DNA of 64,000 nt. Origin: Candidatus Woesearchaeota archaeon. GTDB taxonomy: Archaea; Nanobdellota; Nanobdellia; Woesearchaeales; ARS49. Below are positions 36,203 through 43,708 of the stretch, piece by piece. A program made the translations under genes and the position numbers. Numbering within the stretch: the first letter of the stretch is position 1; every line of letters begins with the position of its first letter. The notes under the pieces are model-generated. The model saw nothing but the letters and a program-made list of their open reading frames with translations. It made no database searches and was not told the DNA's origin. The stretch lies in assembly GCA_016203225.1 (NCBI GenBank), contig JACQNC010000009.1:1-64000 (forward strand), read 5' to 3'.

Positions 36203-36783
36203 AGGACCTGACATATGGTGAGGAAGTGCTGCGCAAGATCCTGCACATGTTCACAGGCATCGTCTCGATAGGCATCGGCTTGTGGATAGAACAAGCATAC
36301 GGGATGGCCGCAGTGAAAGGCATCCTGTTGGTGGCTTTGCTTTTCTCTCTCGCGATCGATTATGCCCGGAACGAGTTGGGGCTGAACATCTACATTTTGC
36401 CGTTCCTGCAGCGCAAACGCGAAGTCGGGCACCTGCACGCCATAACGCACGCGCTGATGGGCGCATTGATCGCGCTCCAATTCTTCAATCGCGAAGTGGT
36501 GATCGCCGCATTGGCGATGTTCTTCTTCGGCGACGCCGCGGCCGCGCTTATCGGCAAGAGATTCGGCACTGTCAAGCTGGTCGGCAAGAAATCGCTGCAG
36601 GGCAGCGCCGCGATGTTCGTGGTGAGCGCCCTGGTCGGATGGCTTATCGTGCCGATGCCGATCGCGTTCGCGATGGCCGCCGCAGCGACGTTCTCCGAGG
36701 CGCTCGTGAACATCATCGATGACAGTCTTGTGATCATCGTGTTCGCAGGCTTCGTGGGTGACGTTCTGCTTTCTGTCCTATAA
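36199..36783 (+). CDS. Dolichol/phytol-kinase-like membrane protein (SEC59/VTE5 family)
   Basis: The 194-residue protein starts at GTG 36199 over the carS stop. The N-terminal VLRKILHMFTGIVSI and the HALMGALIALQFF and GDAAAALIGKRFG blocks match CTP-dependent polyprenol/diacylglycerol kinase-like proteins. It may phosphorylate a polyprenol used in N-glycosylation or recycle isoprenoid alcohols for lipids. Dense N-glycosylation sequons in both giant proteins make a dolichol role attractive, but substrate is inferred. Confidence 0.82.
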   Translation: MKDLTYGEEVLRKILHMFTGIVSIGIGLWIEQAYGMAAVKGILLVALLFSLAIDYARNELGLNIYILPFLQRKREVGHLHAITHALMGALIALQFFNREVVIAALAMFFFGDAAAALIGKRFGTVKLVGKKSLQGSAAMFVVSALVGWLIVPMPIAFAMAAAATFSEALVNIIDDSLVIIVFAGFVGDVLLSVL

Positions 36784-37239
36784 GAACCAGGGCGCGATGC
36801 TGAGGACCGCGAACGTCACCGCGTGGATGGCCGCGAACCTGATACGCTGATCATGACGCCCGGTCCAAAGCGTGCCTTGCACGAGATGGAATACGATTAT
36901 TAGCGCCGCGAACGTCCCGATTAATGAGGTCTGCTGCGAGGTGAACAGGAACAGCGGAAAAACTAGCGCAGGCCCTGGCGCGATCTGGGTGAGGAAGATG
37001 CTGGTGCGCGGCAACAGCATGAGCACAGCCATGATCGCGACGAGCGCGAGGATCCACTGCTCGAACAGCGAGTTAAATCCCGCGATGGCGACCATCACGA
37101 TGAGCAGTATGCGTTGCAGCCAGCGGAACCATCTTACGCCTGGCGCGATCTCAGGCCGCGCGAGATGTCCGATCAGCATGCCTGCAGGGATCGCTGCGAG
37201 ACAGAGTATGATTATGAGAAGATACTGGGTCAGCTCCAT
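36778..37239 (-). CDS. Membrane protein of unknown function
   Basis: The product is 153 residues from ATG 37239, with about five hydrophobic segments (LLIIILCLAAIPAGMLIG, ILLIVMVAIAGF, ILALVAIMAVLMLL and others). It starts inside the last codons of the Dph2 fragment gene, so is translationally coupled to it, and converges with the dolichol-kinase-like gene. I see no catalytic motif. Confidence 0.6.
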   Translation of the reverse strand: MELTQYLLIIILCLAAIPAGMLIGHLARPEIAPGVRWFRWLQRILLIVMVAIAGFNSLFEQWILALVAIMAVLMLLPRTSIFLTQIAPGPALVFPLFLFTSQQTSLIGTFAALIIVFHLVQGTLWTGRHDQRIRFAAIHAVTFAVLSIAPWFL

Positions 37240-37493
37240 TCGCTGTGGCCCCATTGCACCAATAGATCCACGCCGAGGCGTTCGATCTCGAGCGGCACGT
37301 CGCACGCGCCGTAGCAGGACCCCATCCAGATGACTACGTTCGCGCCTGTGTCGTGTTCTACGCGGTCCTGGATCCGCTGCGCGTCTGGCTTTAGTCCTTC
37401 CGGCAGCTGGATGCAGACGAGTTTTGCGTCCTGTCTCTTGATGTGCTCTACGACGCGGTCGAGCTCGAGATCATACGCGGGCATGGGATTCAC
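37230..37493 (-). CDS. Dph2 N-terminal domain only (truncated diphthamide synthase subunit)
   Basis: This encodes about 87 residues (GTG 37493 overlapping the gpsA stop; an ATG at 37484 is also possible). It matches the first domain of archaeal Dph2: VCIQLPEGLKP, NVVIWMGSCYGACDVP (first iron-sulphur cysteine) and LLVQWGHSEW. Archaeal Dph2 is normally about 330 residues with three domains, each giving one cysteine. The reading frame stops at once after GHSEW and the next gene overlaps, so the rest is missing here. Either a remnant or a split subunit. Dph5 of the same pathway is at 49875. Confidence 0.75.
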   Translation of the reverse strand: MNPMPAYDLELDRVVEHIKRQDAKLVCIQLPEGLKPDAQRIQDRVEHDTGANVVIWMGSCYGACDVPLEIERLGVDLLVQWGHSEWS

Positions 37494-38542
37494 GGGTGCT
37501 GTTTGTCTCTTAAAGGTTTGCCTTCGCGGAGGAAGTCCTTGTACCGCTGTTTCTCGAACGCCACCTCCGCGTTCGTGATCGCGGCTATGGCTTCGCGCAT
37601 GGATTTGTTGCCGGACACGAGTCCGTGGAGTTGCGGCACGATGAGCAGGTCGAGTGTGTGGGCGAGAGCATATTTGTGCACAGCCTCCAGTGTTGGCAGC
37701 CCCTCGACTGTCTCGCCGTCCATATGGCACAGGATTTCATCTGCGCTGGCAGGTCCGTGCTGAAGTTGGCTGCCGAGTAGTTTGCCGAACAGGTAGTTGC
37801 GCGACCCGGCACTTGTGGCGGTCGCGAACGCATCGCCGAGGAAGACCTCGGGGAGCTTGCGAGGCGTCCGGGTGCGCTTGTGGGATACATGCGCATAGAC
37901 CGAGTGCAGGTCGTGCAGTCCGAACATGAGGATCGAGCCTTGCGTGTTGCGGGCGTCTCCGAAATAGCCCTCTACGATACCTGCTGCGATTGCGAGGATG
38001 TTCTTGAGCGCGCCACCATATTCGAGGCCGAGCAGGTCAGGCTCGACGATCGCGCGGAACGAGCCGGTGGTGAACAGGTTGCAGAGCTCGTGCGCGATGC
38101 CGAGCCGCGCATGCCTGGCCTTGGTCTCTTCTGGGAGCGGGAGCGCTATCGCTGTGTAGGTCGGCAGTCCTTTATTGATCTCAGCCTCGAGGTTGGGCCC
38201 AGAGATCGCGCCAATCGTGCGGGTCAGCAGACGTTCGGCGAGCACATCGGTCATGGTGCGTAGGGCTCCTTCGCGATAATCGAGCCCTTTCACTGCAGAG
38301 AGCACGATCGAGTCAGGCCGGATGTGGTCTGATGTGTTGAGCGATGCTTGGCGCAAGGCGGTGCTGGAAACTGCATAGACGACCACATCAGCCTTGTTGA
38401 GCGTCTCGATGCTGCGCCGAGGATACACCCCTCCTTCACGCGCGCAGACCGCGACGTCCGCGTGGTCCGCTTCGTGCAGGACCTTCTCGAGGGTCCTGCC
38501 GAACCGCCCTCCTCCTATGATTGCAACGTTGGGACGTGACAT
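37490..38542 (-). CDS. gpsA: NAD(P)-dependent glycerol-3-phosphate dehydrogenase (GpsA type)
   Basis: The 350-residue enzyme reduces dihydroxyacetone phosphate to sn-glycerol-3-phosphate. N-terminal dinucleotide motif is IIGGGRFGRTL (8-18). The substrate-binding blocks SAVKGLD, GAISGPNLEAEI and LEYGGALKNILAIAAGI (catalytic lysine) match GpsA. Typical archaea use the unrelated G1P dehydrogenase; G3P is the bacterial lipid backbone. It overlaps the upstream PlsB-like acyltransferase by 28 bp in one operon. Confidence 0.92.
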   Translation of the reverse strand: MSRPNVAIIGGGRFGRTLEKVLHEADHADVAVCAREGGVYPRRSIETLNKADVVVYAVSSTALRQASLNTSDHIRPDSIVLSAVKGLDYREGALRTMTDVLAERLLTRTIGAISGPNLEAEINKGLPTYTAIALPLPEETKARHARLGIAHELCNLFTTGSFRAIVEPDLLGLEYGGALKNILAIAAGIVEGYFGDARNTQGSILMFGLHDLHSVYAHVSHKRTRTPRKLPEVFLGDAFATATSAGSRNYLFGKLLGSQLQHGPASADEILCHMDGETVEGLPTLEAVHKYALAHTLDLLIVPQLHGLVSGNKSMREAIAAITNAEVAFEKQRYKDFLREGKPLRDKQHP

Positions 38543-39639
38543 TTTGCGATGTGGTGCTTGATGGTGTTCGCGTAATAATCTATCACTTCAGGCCGGCGGA
38601 TCTCGTAGCGGTCCTTGCGTGGCACGACGAACCTTCGCCAGGGTGCGTCGAGGAAACGCAGGGCGCGGAACGCGATCGCGTGCGGATTCCTGACTTTGTC
38701 TACTGCGCCGAGGAGGCGCAGATCTGACTGGAGGTCATAGACATGCCCATAGACGTGCTCGAACGTCGGATCGCGCTGGAGCGCTGCCGCGAAGATGGCC
38801 GTCGGGTACGCGACGAGGTTTCTTGCTGCTTCATGCTCCAAAAGTTCGGTGAGCGATTCCTTGGTGTGACGCGTGCCGTTCTGGGTGCTAGTGACCGGTT
38901 GACCGAATGCGATGTTGGCATTGCCGAGACTCTTGTTGAAATGTTGCTGAAACCAGATCATCGGCCAGTCGCGGCCGTAATAGAGCGCTTGCTGCGACCA
39001 TGAGGGCTCATTCTGGGCTTTGTACGCGGAGAATCCCCTGAACCAGCGGTCCTCTGGGGATCGTTCATAGCTTATGCTGACCGGCACGTAGGCAACTGGC
39101 CGTTCGACCTTCCTCTCAGCGTGGAGGAACAGTCCTACTGCGCCTGTGTCGAATGGCATCAGCTCACCCGAATAGGAGCGCCCCTTCCCGGGGAAGAGCA
39201 GGAACCAATCGCCGGCGTCCATGCGCTCAGCGGTATACGCGGCTTGCGCGAGTAGGACGCGTTTCTTCTCGCCTTCCGCGGGTTTGCGGATGATCTTGTA
39301 CGCGCCGAGCCGTCTGATAAGGTCGCCGAAGTCCCATTTGCCGAATCGTTTGAACAGGTTGTCGCCCGCGGCGATCGCCAACGGACGCGGCTGGCCATTG
39401 ATGCGCGGAGGTAGGTTCGCGTGATAGAGAGTCAATGCGAGCAACACGTAATCAAGATGGCTCCGATGGTCCGATGTGAGGACTACGCTTGTATCGGGCG
39501 CGAGACTAGCGAGCCGCTCGAGACCGTTCACATCGATGCGCTCGAACGTCTTCGCGACGAAGCGGTCCCAGTACGCTCCCGCGCGCTGGATCGTCGCGTA
39601 ATCGTACCGGTGCGCGATGTCAGGATAATTGGTCTCCAT
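38515..39639 (-). CDS. PlsB-like glycerol-3-phosphate acyltransferase
   Basis: The 374-residue protein shows acyltransferase block I SDHRSHLDYVLL (HX4D: His58, Asp63), block II GDNLFKRFGKWDFGDLIRRL with GAYKIIRKP, and block III LFPGKGRSYSGEL. This is closer to PlsB than to PlsC. It would transfer an acyl group to G3P, made by GpsA, the next gene. It has its own TATA (CTTTATAAAC, about 39672-39681, minus). Fatty acyl esters are not expected in archaea, so the acyl donor and product are open. No transmembrane helix is obvious. Confidence 0.85.
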   Translation of the reverse strand: METNYPDIAHRYDYATIQRAGAYWDRFVAKTFERIDVNGLERLASLAPDTSVVLTSDHRSHLDYVLLALTLYHANLPPRINGQPRPLAIAAGDNLFKRFGKWDFGDLIRRLGAYKIIRKPAEGEKKRVLLAQAAYTAERMDAGDWFLLFPGKGRSYSGELMPFDTGAVGLFLHAERKVERPVAYVPVSISYERSPEDRWFRGFSAYKAQNEPSWSQQALYYGRDWPMIWFQQHFNKSLGNANIAFGQPVTSTQNGTRHTKESLTELLEHEAARNLVAYPTAIFAAALQRDPTFEHVYGHVYDLQSDLRLLGAVDKVRNPHAIAFRALRFLDAPWRRFVVPRKDRYEIRRPEVIDYYANTIKHHIAKCHVPTLQS

Positions 39640-39701
39640 GATGCCCCCGTCGAGTGGGGGCTTTTGGAGCGTTTATAAAGGTTCTGGCAGAAAATAAAGA
39701 G

Positions 39702-39776
39702 TGGCCCCGCCGTGATTTGAACACGGGACCTTTCGATTATCAGTCGAACGCTCAAGCCAGGCTAAGCTACGGGGCC
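39702..39776 (-). tRNA. tRNA-Ile (GAT anticodon)
   Basis: A 75-nt cloverleaf: acceptor GGCCCCG/CGGGGCC with discriminator A, D-arm, anticodon arm TTCGA-CTGATAA-TCGAA and TTCAAAT T-loop. Anticodon GAT reads isoleucine codons. No intron and no encoded CCA. Confidence 0.95.
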
Positions 39777-39855
39777 AATCTTCAGGCAACCCTGAAACGC
39801 TTTTTAAAGATTGTGGTATAGATATCGTCGTGCTCGTGATGCTCCCAGGTTTCTC

Positions 39856-39963
39856 GTGCCCAGGCAGGTTTGTAGTGGCTTTATTTCAGTTGAATCATTA
39901 GCCGTAATGTGACGTCAATCGTGCTTTGACAGAAGTGTAATGACTGCAACGGATGCGGGGACG
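39856..39963. repeat. Interspersed palindromic element, copy 5
   Basis: Core 39856-39931 (GTGCCCAGGCAGGTTTGTAG to GTGCTTTGACAG). The right outer arm, 39943-39963, is a 21-nt exact reverse complement of the left outer arm of copy 1 (17164-17184). It lies between two tRNA genes on the minus strand. Confidence 0.8.
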
Positions 39964-39984
39964 CGAATTACACCTTTCATCGAA

Positions 39985-40059
<75 letters not shown>

Positions 40060-40091
40060 ACGTGCTGACCGCACGTAGGTCGGTATAAAAG

Positions 40092-40116
40092 CTTTACCAC
40101 GCAAAACTTTATATAA
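40092..40116 (+). promoter_or_regulatory. Core promoter with extended match to the one at 55052-55076
   Basis: CAAAACTTTATATAAC contains a strong BRE/TATA. The 25 bp match positions 55052-55076 with one mismatch. It lies about 25-30 bp before the lipoprotein start at 40138. Confidence 0.7.
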
Positions 40117-40137
40117 CAAAAGGCGGTAGAAACGCGT

Positions 40138-41124
40138 ATGCATAAAAGATGGGTGATCGCGTTCGTTCTCGCATGTGTTATCGGCATTCTGCTTGCTGGT
40201 TGCGCGAAGAAAGCCGTTGAGTCTGCTCCCGAGAACAAGACTTCCGAGAACGAATCTTTCGAGAACGTGACAGCTCCGGTGCAGGAAGAGGAACTCGGTC
40301 GCGTCGTGTTCGGAGTCAAGGATAAAGCGGTCGATCGCGAGGACATCACGAAATTCGACGTGGAGATCTCGAATCTAGAAGTGCATACTGGCGGCGATGA
40401 GGCCTGGACAAAGCTGAGCTCGGGCAAGGTGACGTACGACCTAATCGAAGCAGGCAATCTCACACGACTCCTTTTGGATGTTCCTCTTGAGCCTGCGAAG
40501 TACACCCAGATAAGGTTCCAACTCGATGCCGAGGCGACCATCGCTGGCACGGATTATGATCTCGAGGTTCCCAGCAGTTTTGTGCGCTTGGCCGGCGTGA
40601 TCGATGTCGAAGCCGGCAAGACGGCCGCAGCCATCCTCGATTTCGAGCTCGACAGGAGCGTCTTCCTTGCGGGCGAGAACGCGTATTTCAAGCCGGTCAT
40701 CCACGTAACGACATACAAGGACGCGGATGTCGAAGCCGAGAACAACACTTTTAAAGTGAAGAGCGGCGAGAAGGTAACAGATGACGAGCAAGGCCCTGAG
40801 GACATCTGGACAAAAGACCAGCTCAACAATTCGAATAATGACTGTCTCGAGGATTGCGAGGGCTACTGCGATGAACAGGCCAGCGCCTCATGTGAGAGTG
40901 AATGCAAGAGCAAGACCGCGCTCGGTTGTGATTCCGAAGACGAGGACATCTGCCGCGAGACCTGCGAGGGCTACCTGCATCCTGTCGACTGCAGGGACGG
41001 CTGTCAGGAGGACAACAGCACGGATTGCACGGAGTACCTTGAGAACAAGTGCGCGCTCGGCTGCAATGAGACGAAATCTACATGCAAATCATCCTGTCAG
41101 ACAGATTGTGAGGTGAACGTATGA
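40138..41124 (+). CDS. DUF4382-type lipoprotein with cysteine-rich tail
   Basis: The 328-residue exported protein has a lipobox (LLAGC, Cys about 22), a short linker with sequons and a beta-rich DUF4382-like domain (about 50-205: VVFGVKDKAVDREDITKFDV, then KYTQIRFQLD, VPSSFVRLAG). The C-terminal 90 residues hold about 20 cysteines in repeated C-x3-C pairs, probably disulphide-bonded. ATGA overlap with the next Cys-rich lipoprotein gene suggests the pair works together at the cell surface. Confidence 0.75.
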   Translation: MHKRWVIAFVLACVIGILLAGCAKKAVESAPENKTSENESFENVTAPVQEEELGRVVFGVKDKAVDREDITKFDVEISNLEVHTGGDEAWTKLSSGKVTYDLIEAGNLTRLLLDVPLEPAKYTQIRFQLDAEATIAGTDYDLEVPSSFVRLAGVIDVEAGKTAAAILDFELDRSVFLAGENAYFKPVIHVTTYKDADVEAENNTFKVKSGEKVTDDEQGPEDIWTKDQLNNSNNDCLEDCEGYCDEQASASCESECKSKTALGCDSEDEDICRETCEGYLHPVDCRDGCQEDNSTDCTEYLENKCALGCNETKSTCKSSCQTDCEVNV

Positions 41125-41498
41125 AGAAAGAACTTGTCCTGCTCCTGGCCGCGCTCGCGGTCGTGGTGGTCGCTTGCGGAGTCCCTGCCGAACCGAAGGG
41201 GACTGCGCCTGTTTCGGAAGCGCCGGACCAGGTCAAGGCTCCTACGCCCACGCCTGAGGCGCCTGCGCTTGAGGAGCAGACGACTGACGGCTGCCAAGAT
41301 GCGTGCGCTACGCAGTGCGACGAGGACGCGGACACCGCTTGTTCGAAGGCGACTGATTACGATGAGTGTGTCGCGAACTGCGGGGACATCATCCGCTCCG
41401 AGGGCTGCAAGGGCGCGTGTGCCACGGGCGTCCCTATCGAGTGCGGCATCATCTTCCGCAACGAGTGCGGCGAAGCGTGCATGACGAAATGCGCTTGA
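41121..41498 (+). CDS. Small cysteine-rich lipoprotein
   Basis: The 125-residue protein has a signal peptide with VVVACG lipobox, a Pro/Thr linker (25-52) and a C-terminal domain with ten cysteines in C-x3-C spacing (CQDACATQC, CVANC, CKGAC, CGEAC). The tail of its upstream partner has the same pattern, so the domain is shared. No metal ligands are evident. Function unknown. Confidence 0.65.
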   Translation: MKKELVLLLAALAVVVVACGVPAEPKGTAPVSEAPDQVKAPTPTPEAPALEEQTTDGCQDACATQCDEDADTACSKATDYDECVANCGDIIRSEGCKGACATGVPIECGIIFRNECGEACMTKCA

Positions 41499-41539
41499 GC
41501 GCGGATATTCTTTTATAGTCCTTCTTTTGTTTTCTTTCC

Positions 41540-43108
41540 ATGCACATCCCTATCGAGCAGAAGACCGCGGATTCTGTCATCAACCTGTGTCTTGACACGC
41601 TCGCAAAGAAGAAGCAGGCGCTCGTGTTCGTGAACACTAAACGTGGCGCTGAGAAGCAGGCGGAGGACTTGAGCAAGAAGACGAAACTGCGTTCCATCGT
41701 GCTGGACAAGCTCTCTGACGACATCCTTAACGTGCTTTCCAAGCCTACAAAGCAGTGCGAGCGTCTGGCTGAATGTGTCAAGCACGGCGCGGCGTTCCAT
41801 CACGCGGGATTGCATGGCCGTCAGAAGGAATTGATCGAGGAGCACTTCCGCAAAGGCGCGCTTTCATTCATCTGCTGCACGCCGACGCTGGCGATGGGTG
41901 TCGACCTGCCTGCGTATCGCGCGGTCATCCGTGACCTTAAACGGTACAGCCAGCGCGGCATGGGCTTCATCCCCGTCTTGGAGTATCTTCAGATGGCCGG
42001 ACGCGCGGGGCGTCCGAAGTTCGACACGGTCGGCGAGGCTATCTGTGTCGCGGACAACCGCATGCAGGCGGACGAGATCGTGGAACGCTACATCCACGGC
42101 CAGCCTGAGGAGATCTACTCGAAACTGGCCGTCGAGCCTGTCTTGCGCACATACGTGCTATCGCTGATCGCGTCAGGGTTCGTCCGGACGCGCAAGGAAC
42201 TTATGGACTTCTTCTCTCGCACGTTCTGGGCGCACCAGTTCGAGGACATTGAGAAGCTCGAGGCCATCATCGACCGCATGCTGGATCTGCTGCTGGACTG
42301 GGAGTTCATACTGCCTTCGGCGAAGAAGGACGATTTCGTATCCGCGGATGAGCTCGCGAAGGATGTCGGCTATCGCGCGACGTTCCTGGGCAAGCGCGTG
42401 GCCGAGCTGTATCTCGATCCTTTGACCGCGCACGGGTTCATCGTCGCGCTGAACAAGAGCATGGCGACGAAGACGCGGAACAGCGTGTCGTTCCTGCACA
42501 CGATCTGCCATACGTTGGAGATGCGGCCGTTGCTGCGCGTGGGCGTGAAGGAGTTCGACAAGGTACAGGCGAAGCTCGCCGAGTGGGATCAATGGCTGCT
42601 CGTGAACGAGCCCTCTGCGTACGACCCTGACTACGACGACTATCTCGCGTCAGTGAAGACCGCGATGATGCTCAATGACTGGATGGACGAGAAGGACGAC
42701 GAGTGGCTGATGGAGCAGTACAACGTGCGCCCCGGCGAAACGCGGACAAAACTGGAATTGGCGGAGTGGCTGCTGTACAGCATGATCGAATTGTCGAACA
42801 TCCTGAACCACAACGAACTCATAAAGGATATCAACAAGGTCCGGTTCAGGTTGCGCTACGGCGTGCGCGAGGAATTGCTGACACTGCTGAAGCTCGAAGG
42901 CATCGGAAGGGTCAGGGCGCGGAAACTGTACAATAATGGTGTCAAGGATCTCGGTGATGTCAGGAAAATCCAGTTGCAGAAACTCATCGACATTCTCGGG
43001 AAACAGGTCGCGATCTCTGTCAAGAAACAGGTCGGGGAGGACGTGCCTGAGCCGATTCCTGAAGCGAAAAGGAAAGGACAACTGGAAATGTCCAAGTACG
43101 ATGCGTGA
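41540..43108 (+). CDS. C-terminal half of a Hel308/Ski2-type helicase, lacking motor domain 1
   Basis: The 522-residue product begins with the second RecA domain: motif IV ALVFVNTKRGAEKQA, motif V CCTPTLAMGVDLPAYR, motif VI QMAGRAGRPKFD (about 150). Then come a winged helix, a ratchet helix bundle and the helix-hairpin-helix LLKLEGIGRVRARKLYNNG. Full Hel308 is about 700 residues; Walker A and DExH are absent. The gene has its own TATA (TTTTATAG, about 41512) and ATG, so it looks like a split gene rather than decay. The N-terminal half is not in the window. Confidence 0.85.
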   Translation: MHIPIEQKTADSVINLCLDTLAKKKQALVFVNTKRGAEKQAEDLSKKTKLRSIVLDKLSDDILNVLSKPTKQCERLAECVKHGAAFHHAGLHGRQKELIEEHFRKGALSFICCTPTLAMGVDLPAYRAVIRDLKRYSQRGMGFIPVLEYLQMAGRAGRPKFDTVGEAICVADNRMQADEIVERYIHGQPEEIYSKLAVEPVLRTYVLSLIASGFVRTRKELMDFFSRTFWAHQFEDIEKLEAIIDRMLDLLLDWEFILPSAKKDDFVSADELAKDVGYRATFLGKRVAELYLDPLTAHGFIVALNKSMATKTRNSVSFLHTICHTLEMRPLLRVGVKEFDKVQAKLAEWDQWLLVNEPSAYDPDYDDYLASVKTAMMLNDWMDEKDDEWLMEQYNVRPGETRTKLELAEWLLYSMIELSNILNHNELIKDINKVRFRLRYGVREELLTLLKLEGIGRVRARKLYNNGVKDLGDVRKIQLQKLIDILGKQVAISVKKQVGEDVPEPIPEAKRKGQLEMSKYDA

Positions 43109-43627
43109 TCAGCGCTGCCAGGCTTCGTATTTGATCTGAGGATCGTTCTCGTAAGCTTCTTGGCAAATGTCCGCGAGTCTTGTGAGCATCTGCTCAAGGC
43201 TCAAATCGGGACGTGGCGTGAACGCCATGACTCCCGTATGAACTCTCACGTGTTGAGGATTCAACTTGCCTACGGGTGCTAGATCGCTGCGCGCGAGCGG
43301 AAACTCATGATTCGATATCCATTCATTGAGTATGTCACCAAGATGCGGATTGTTGGAAAGGATGACGAACTGGTCCTGCTTGACGCGCGCACCATAGTCG
43401 ACATCACGATTGCCTTCCAGCCTCCCGAGATATTGCGTGATGCCGTTGATTACGACTGCGCTCTGTTCGGGACCGAATTCGTTATAGAAATCGCTGAAAG
43501 TGTTTATATCGAACTGAATAAGATAGTGTTCCTGCGGCGGGAGTCCGCCGAGAATTCCGCGCAGATTGTCAATGACCTCGGACGGGACCTTGATCTCAGG
43601 TTCGTCATCATCAGGATTGAACATCAC
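43109..43627 (-). CDS. Degenerate GGDEF-domain protein
   Basis: The product is 172 residues (GTG 43627 or ATG 43624). Residues 30-150 follow the diguanylate cyclase fold: YLIQFDINTFSDFYNEFG, then YGARVKQDQFVILSN, where the GGDEF loop is replaced by VKQDQ. It is therefore probably inactive and may bind nucleotide or partner protein. Its promoter shares TAGTATTTAAA (43661-43671) with that of the next GGDEF gene, suggesting joint expression. Confidence 0.7.
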   Translation of the reverse strand: MMFNPDDDEPEIKVPSEVIDNLRGILGGLPPQEHYLIQFDINTFSDFYNEFGPEQSAVVINGITQYLGRLEGNRDVDYGARVKQDQFVILSNNPHLGDILNEWISNHEFPLARSDLAPVGKLNPQHVRVHTGVMAFTPRPDLSLEQMLTRLADICQEAYENDPQIKYEAWQR

Positions 43628-43708
43628 GCGGGTTCACCAAAAAGAATCCTCACAAACAGTAGTATTTAAACCTTTTTATTATTCACTACTCAATAATGGA
43701 GAAAATAA

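Noticed and set aside
36282-36722. Arg-rich frame inside the dolichol-kinase-like gene
   Set aside because: Composition is typical of an out-of-frame reading of GC-rich DNA; the membrane protein in the other frame has clear family motifs.
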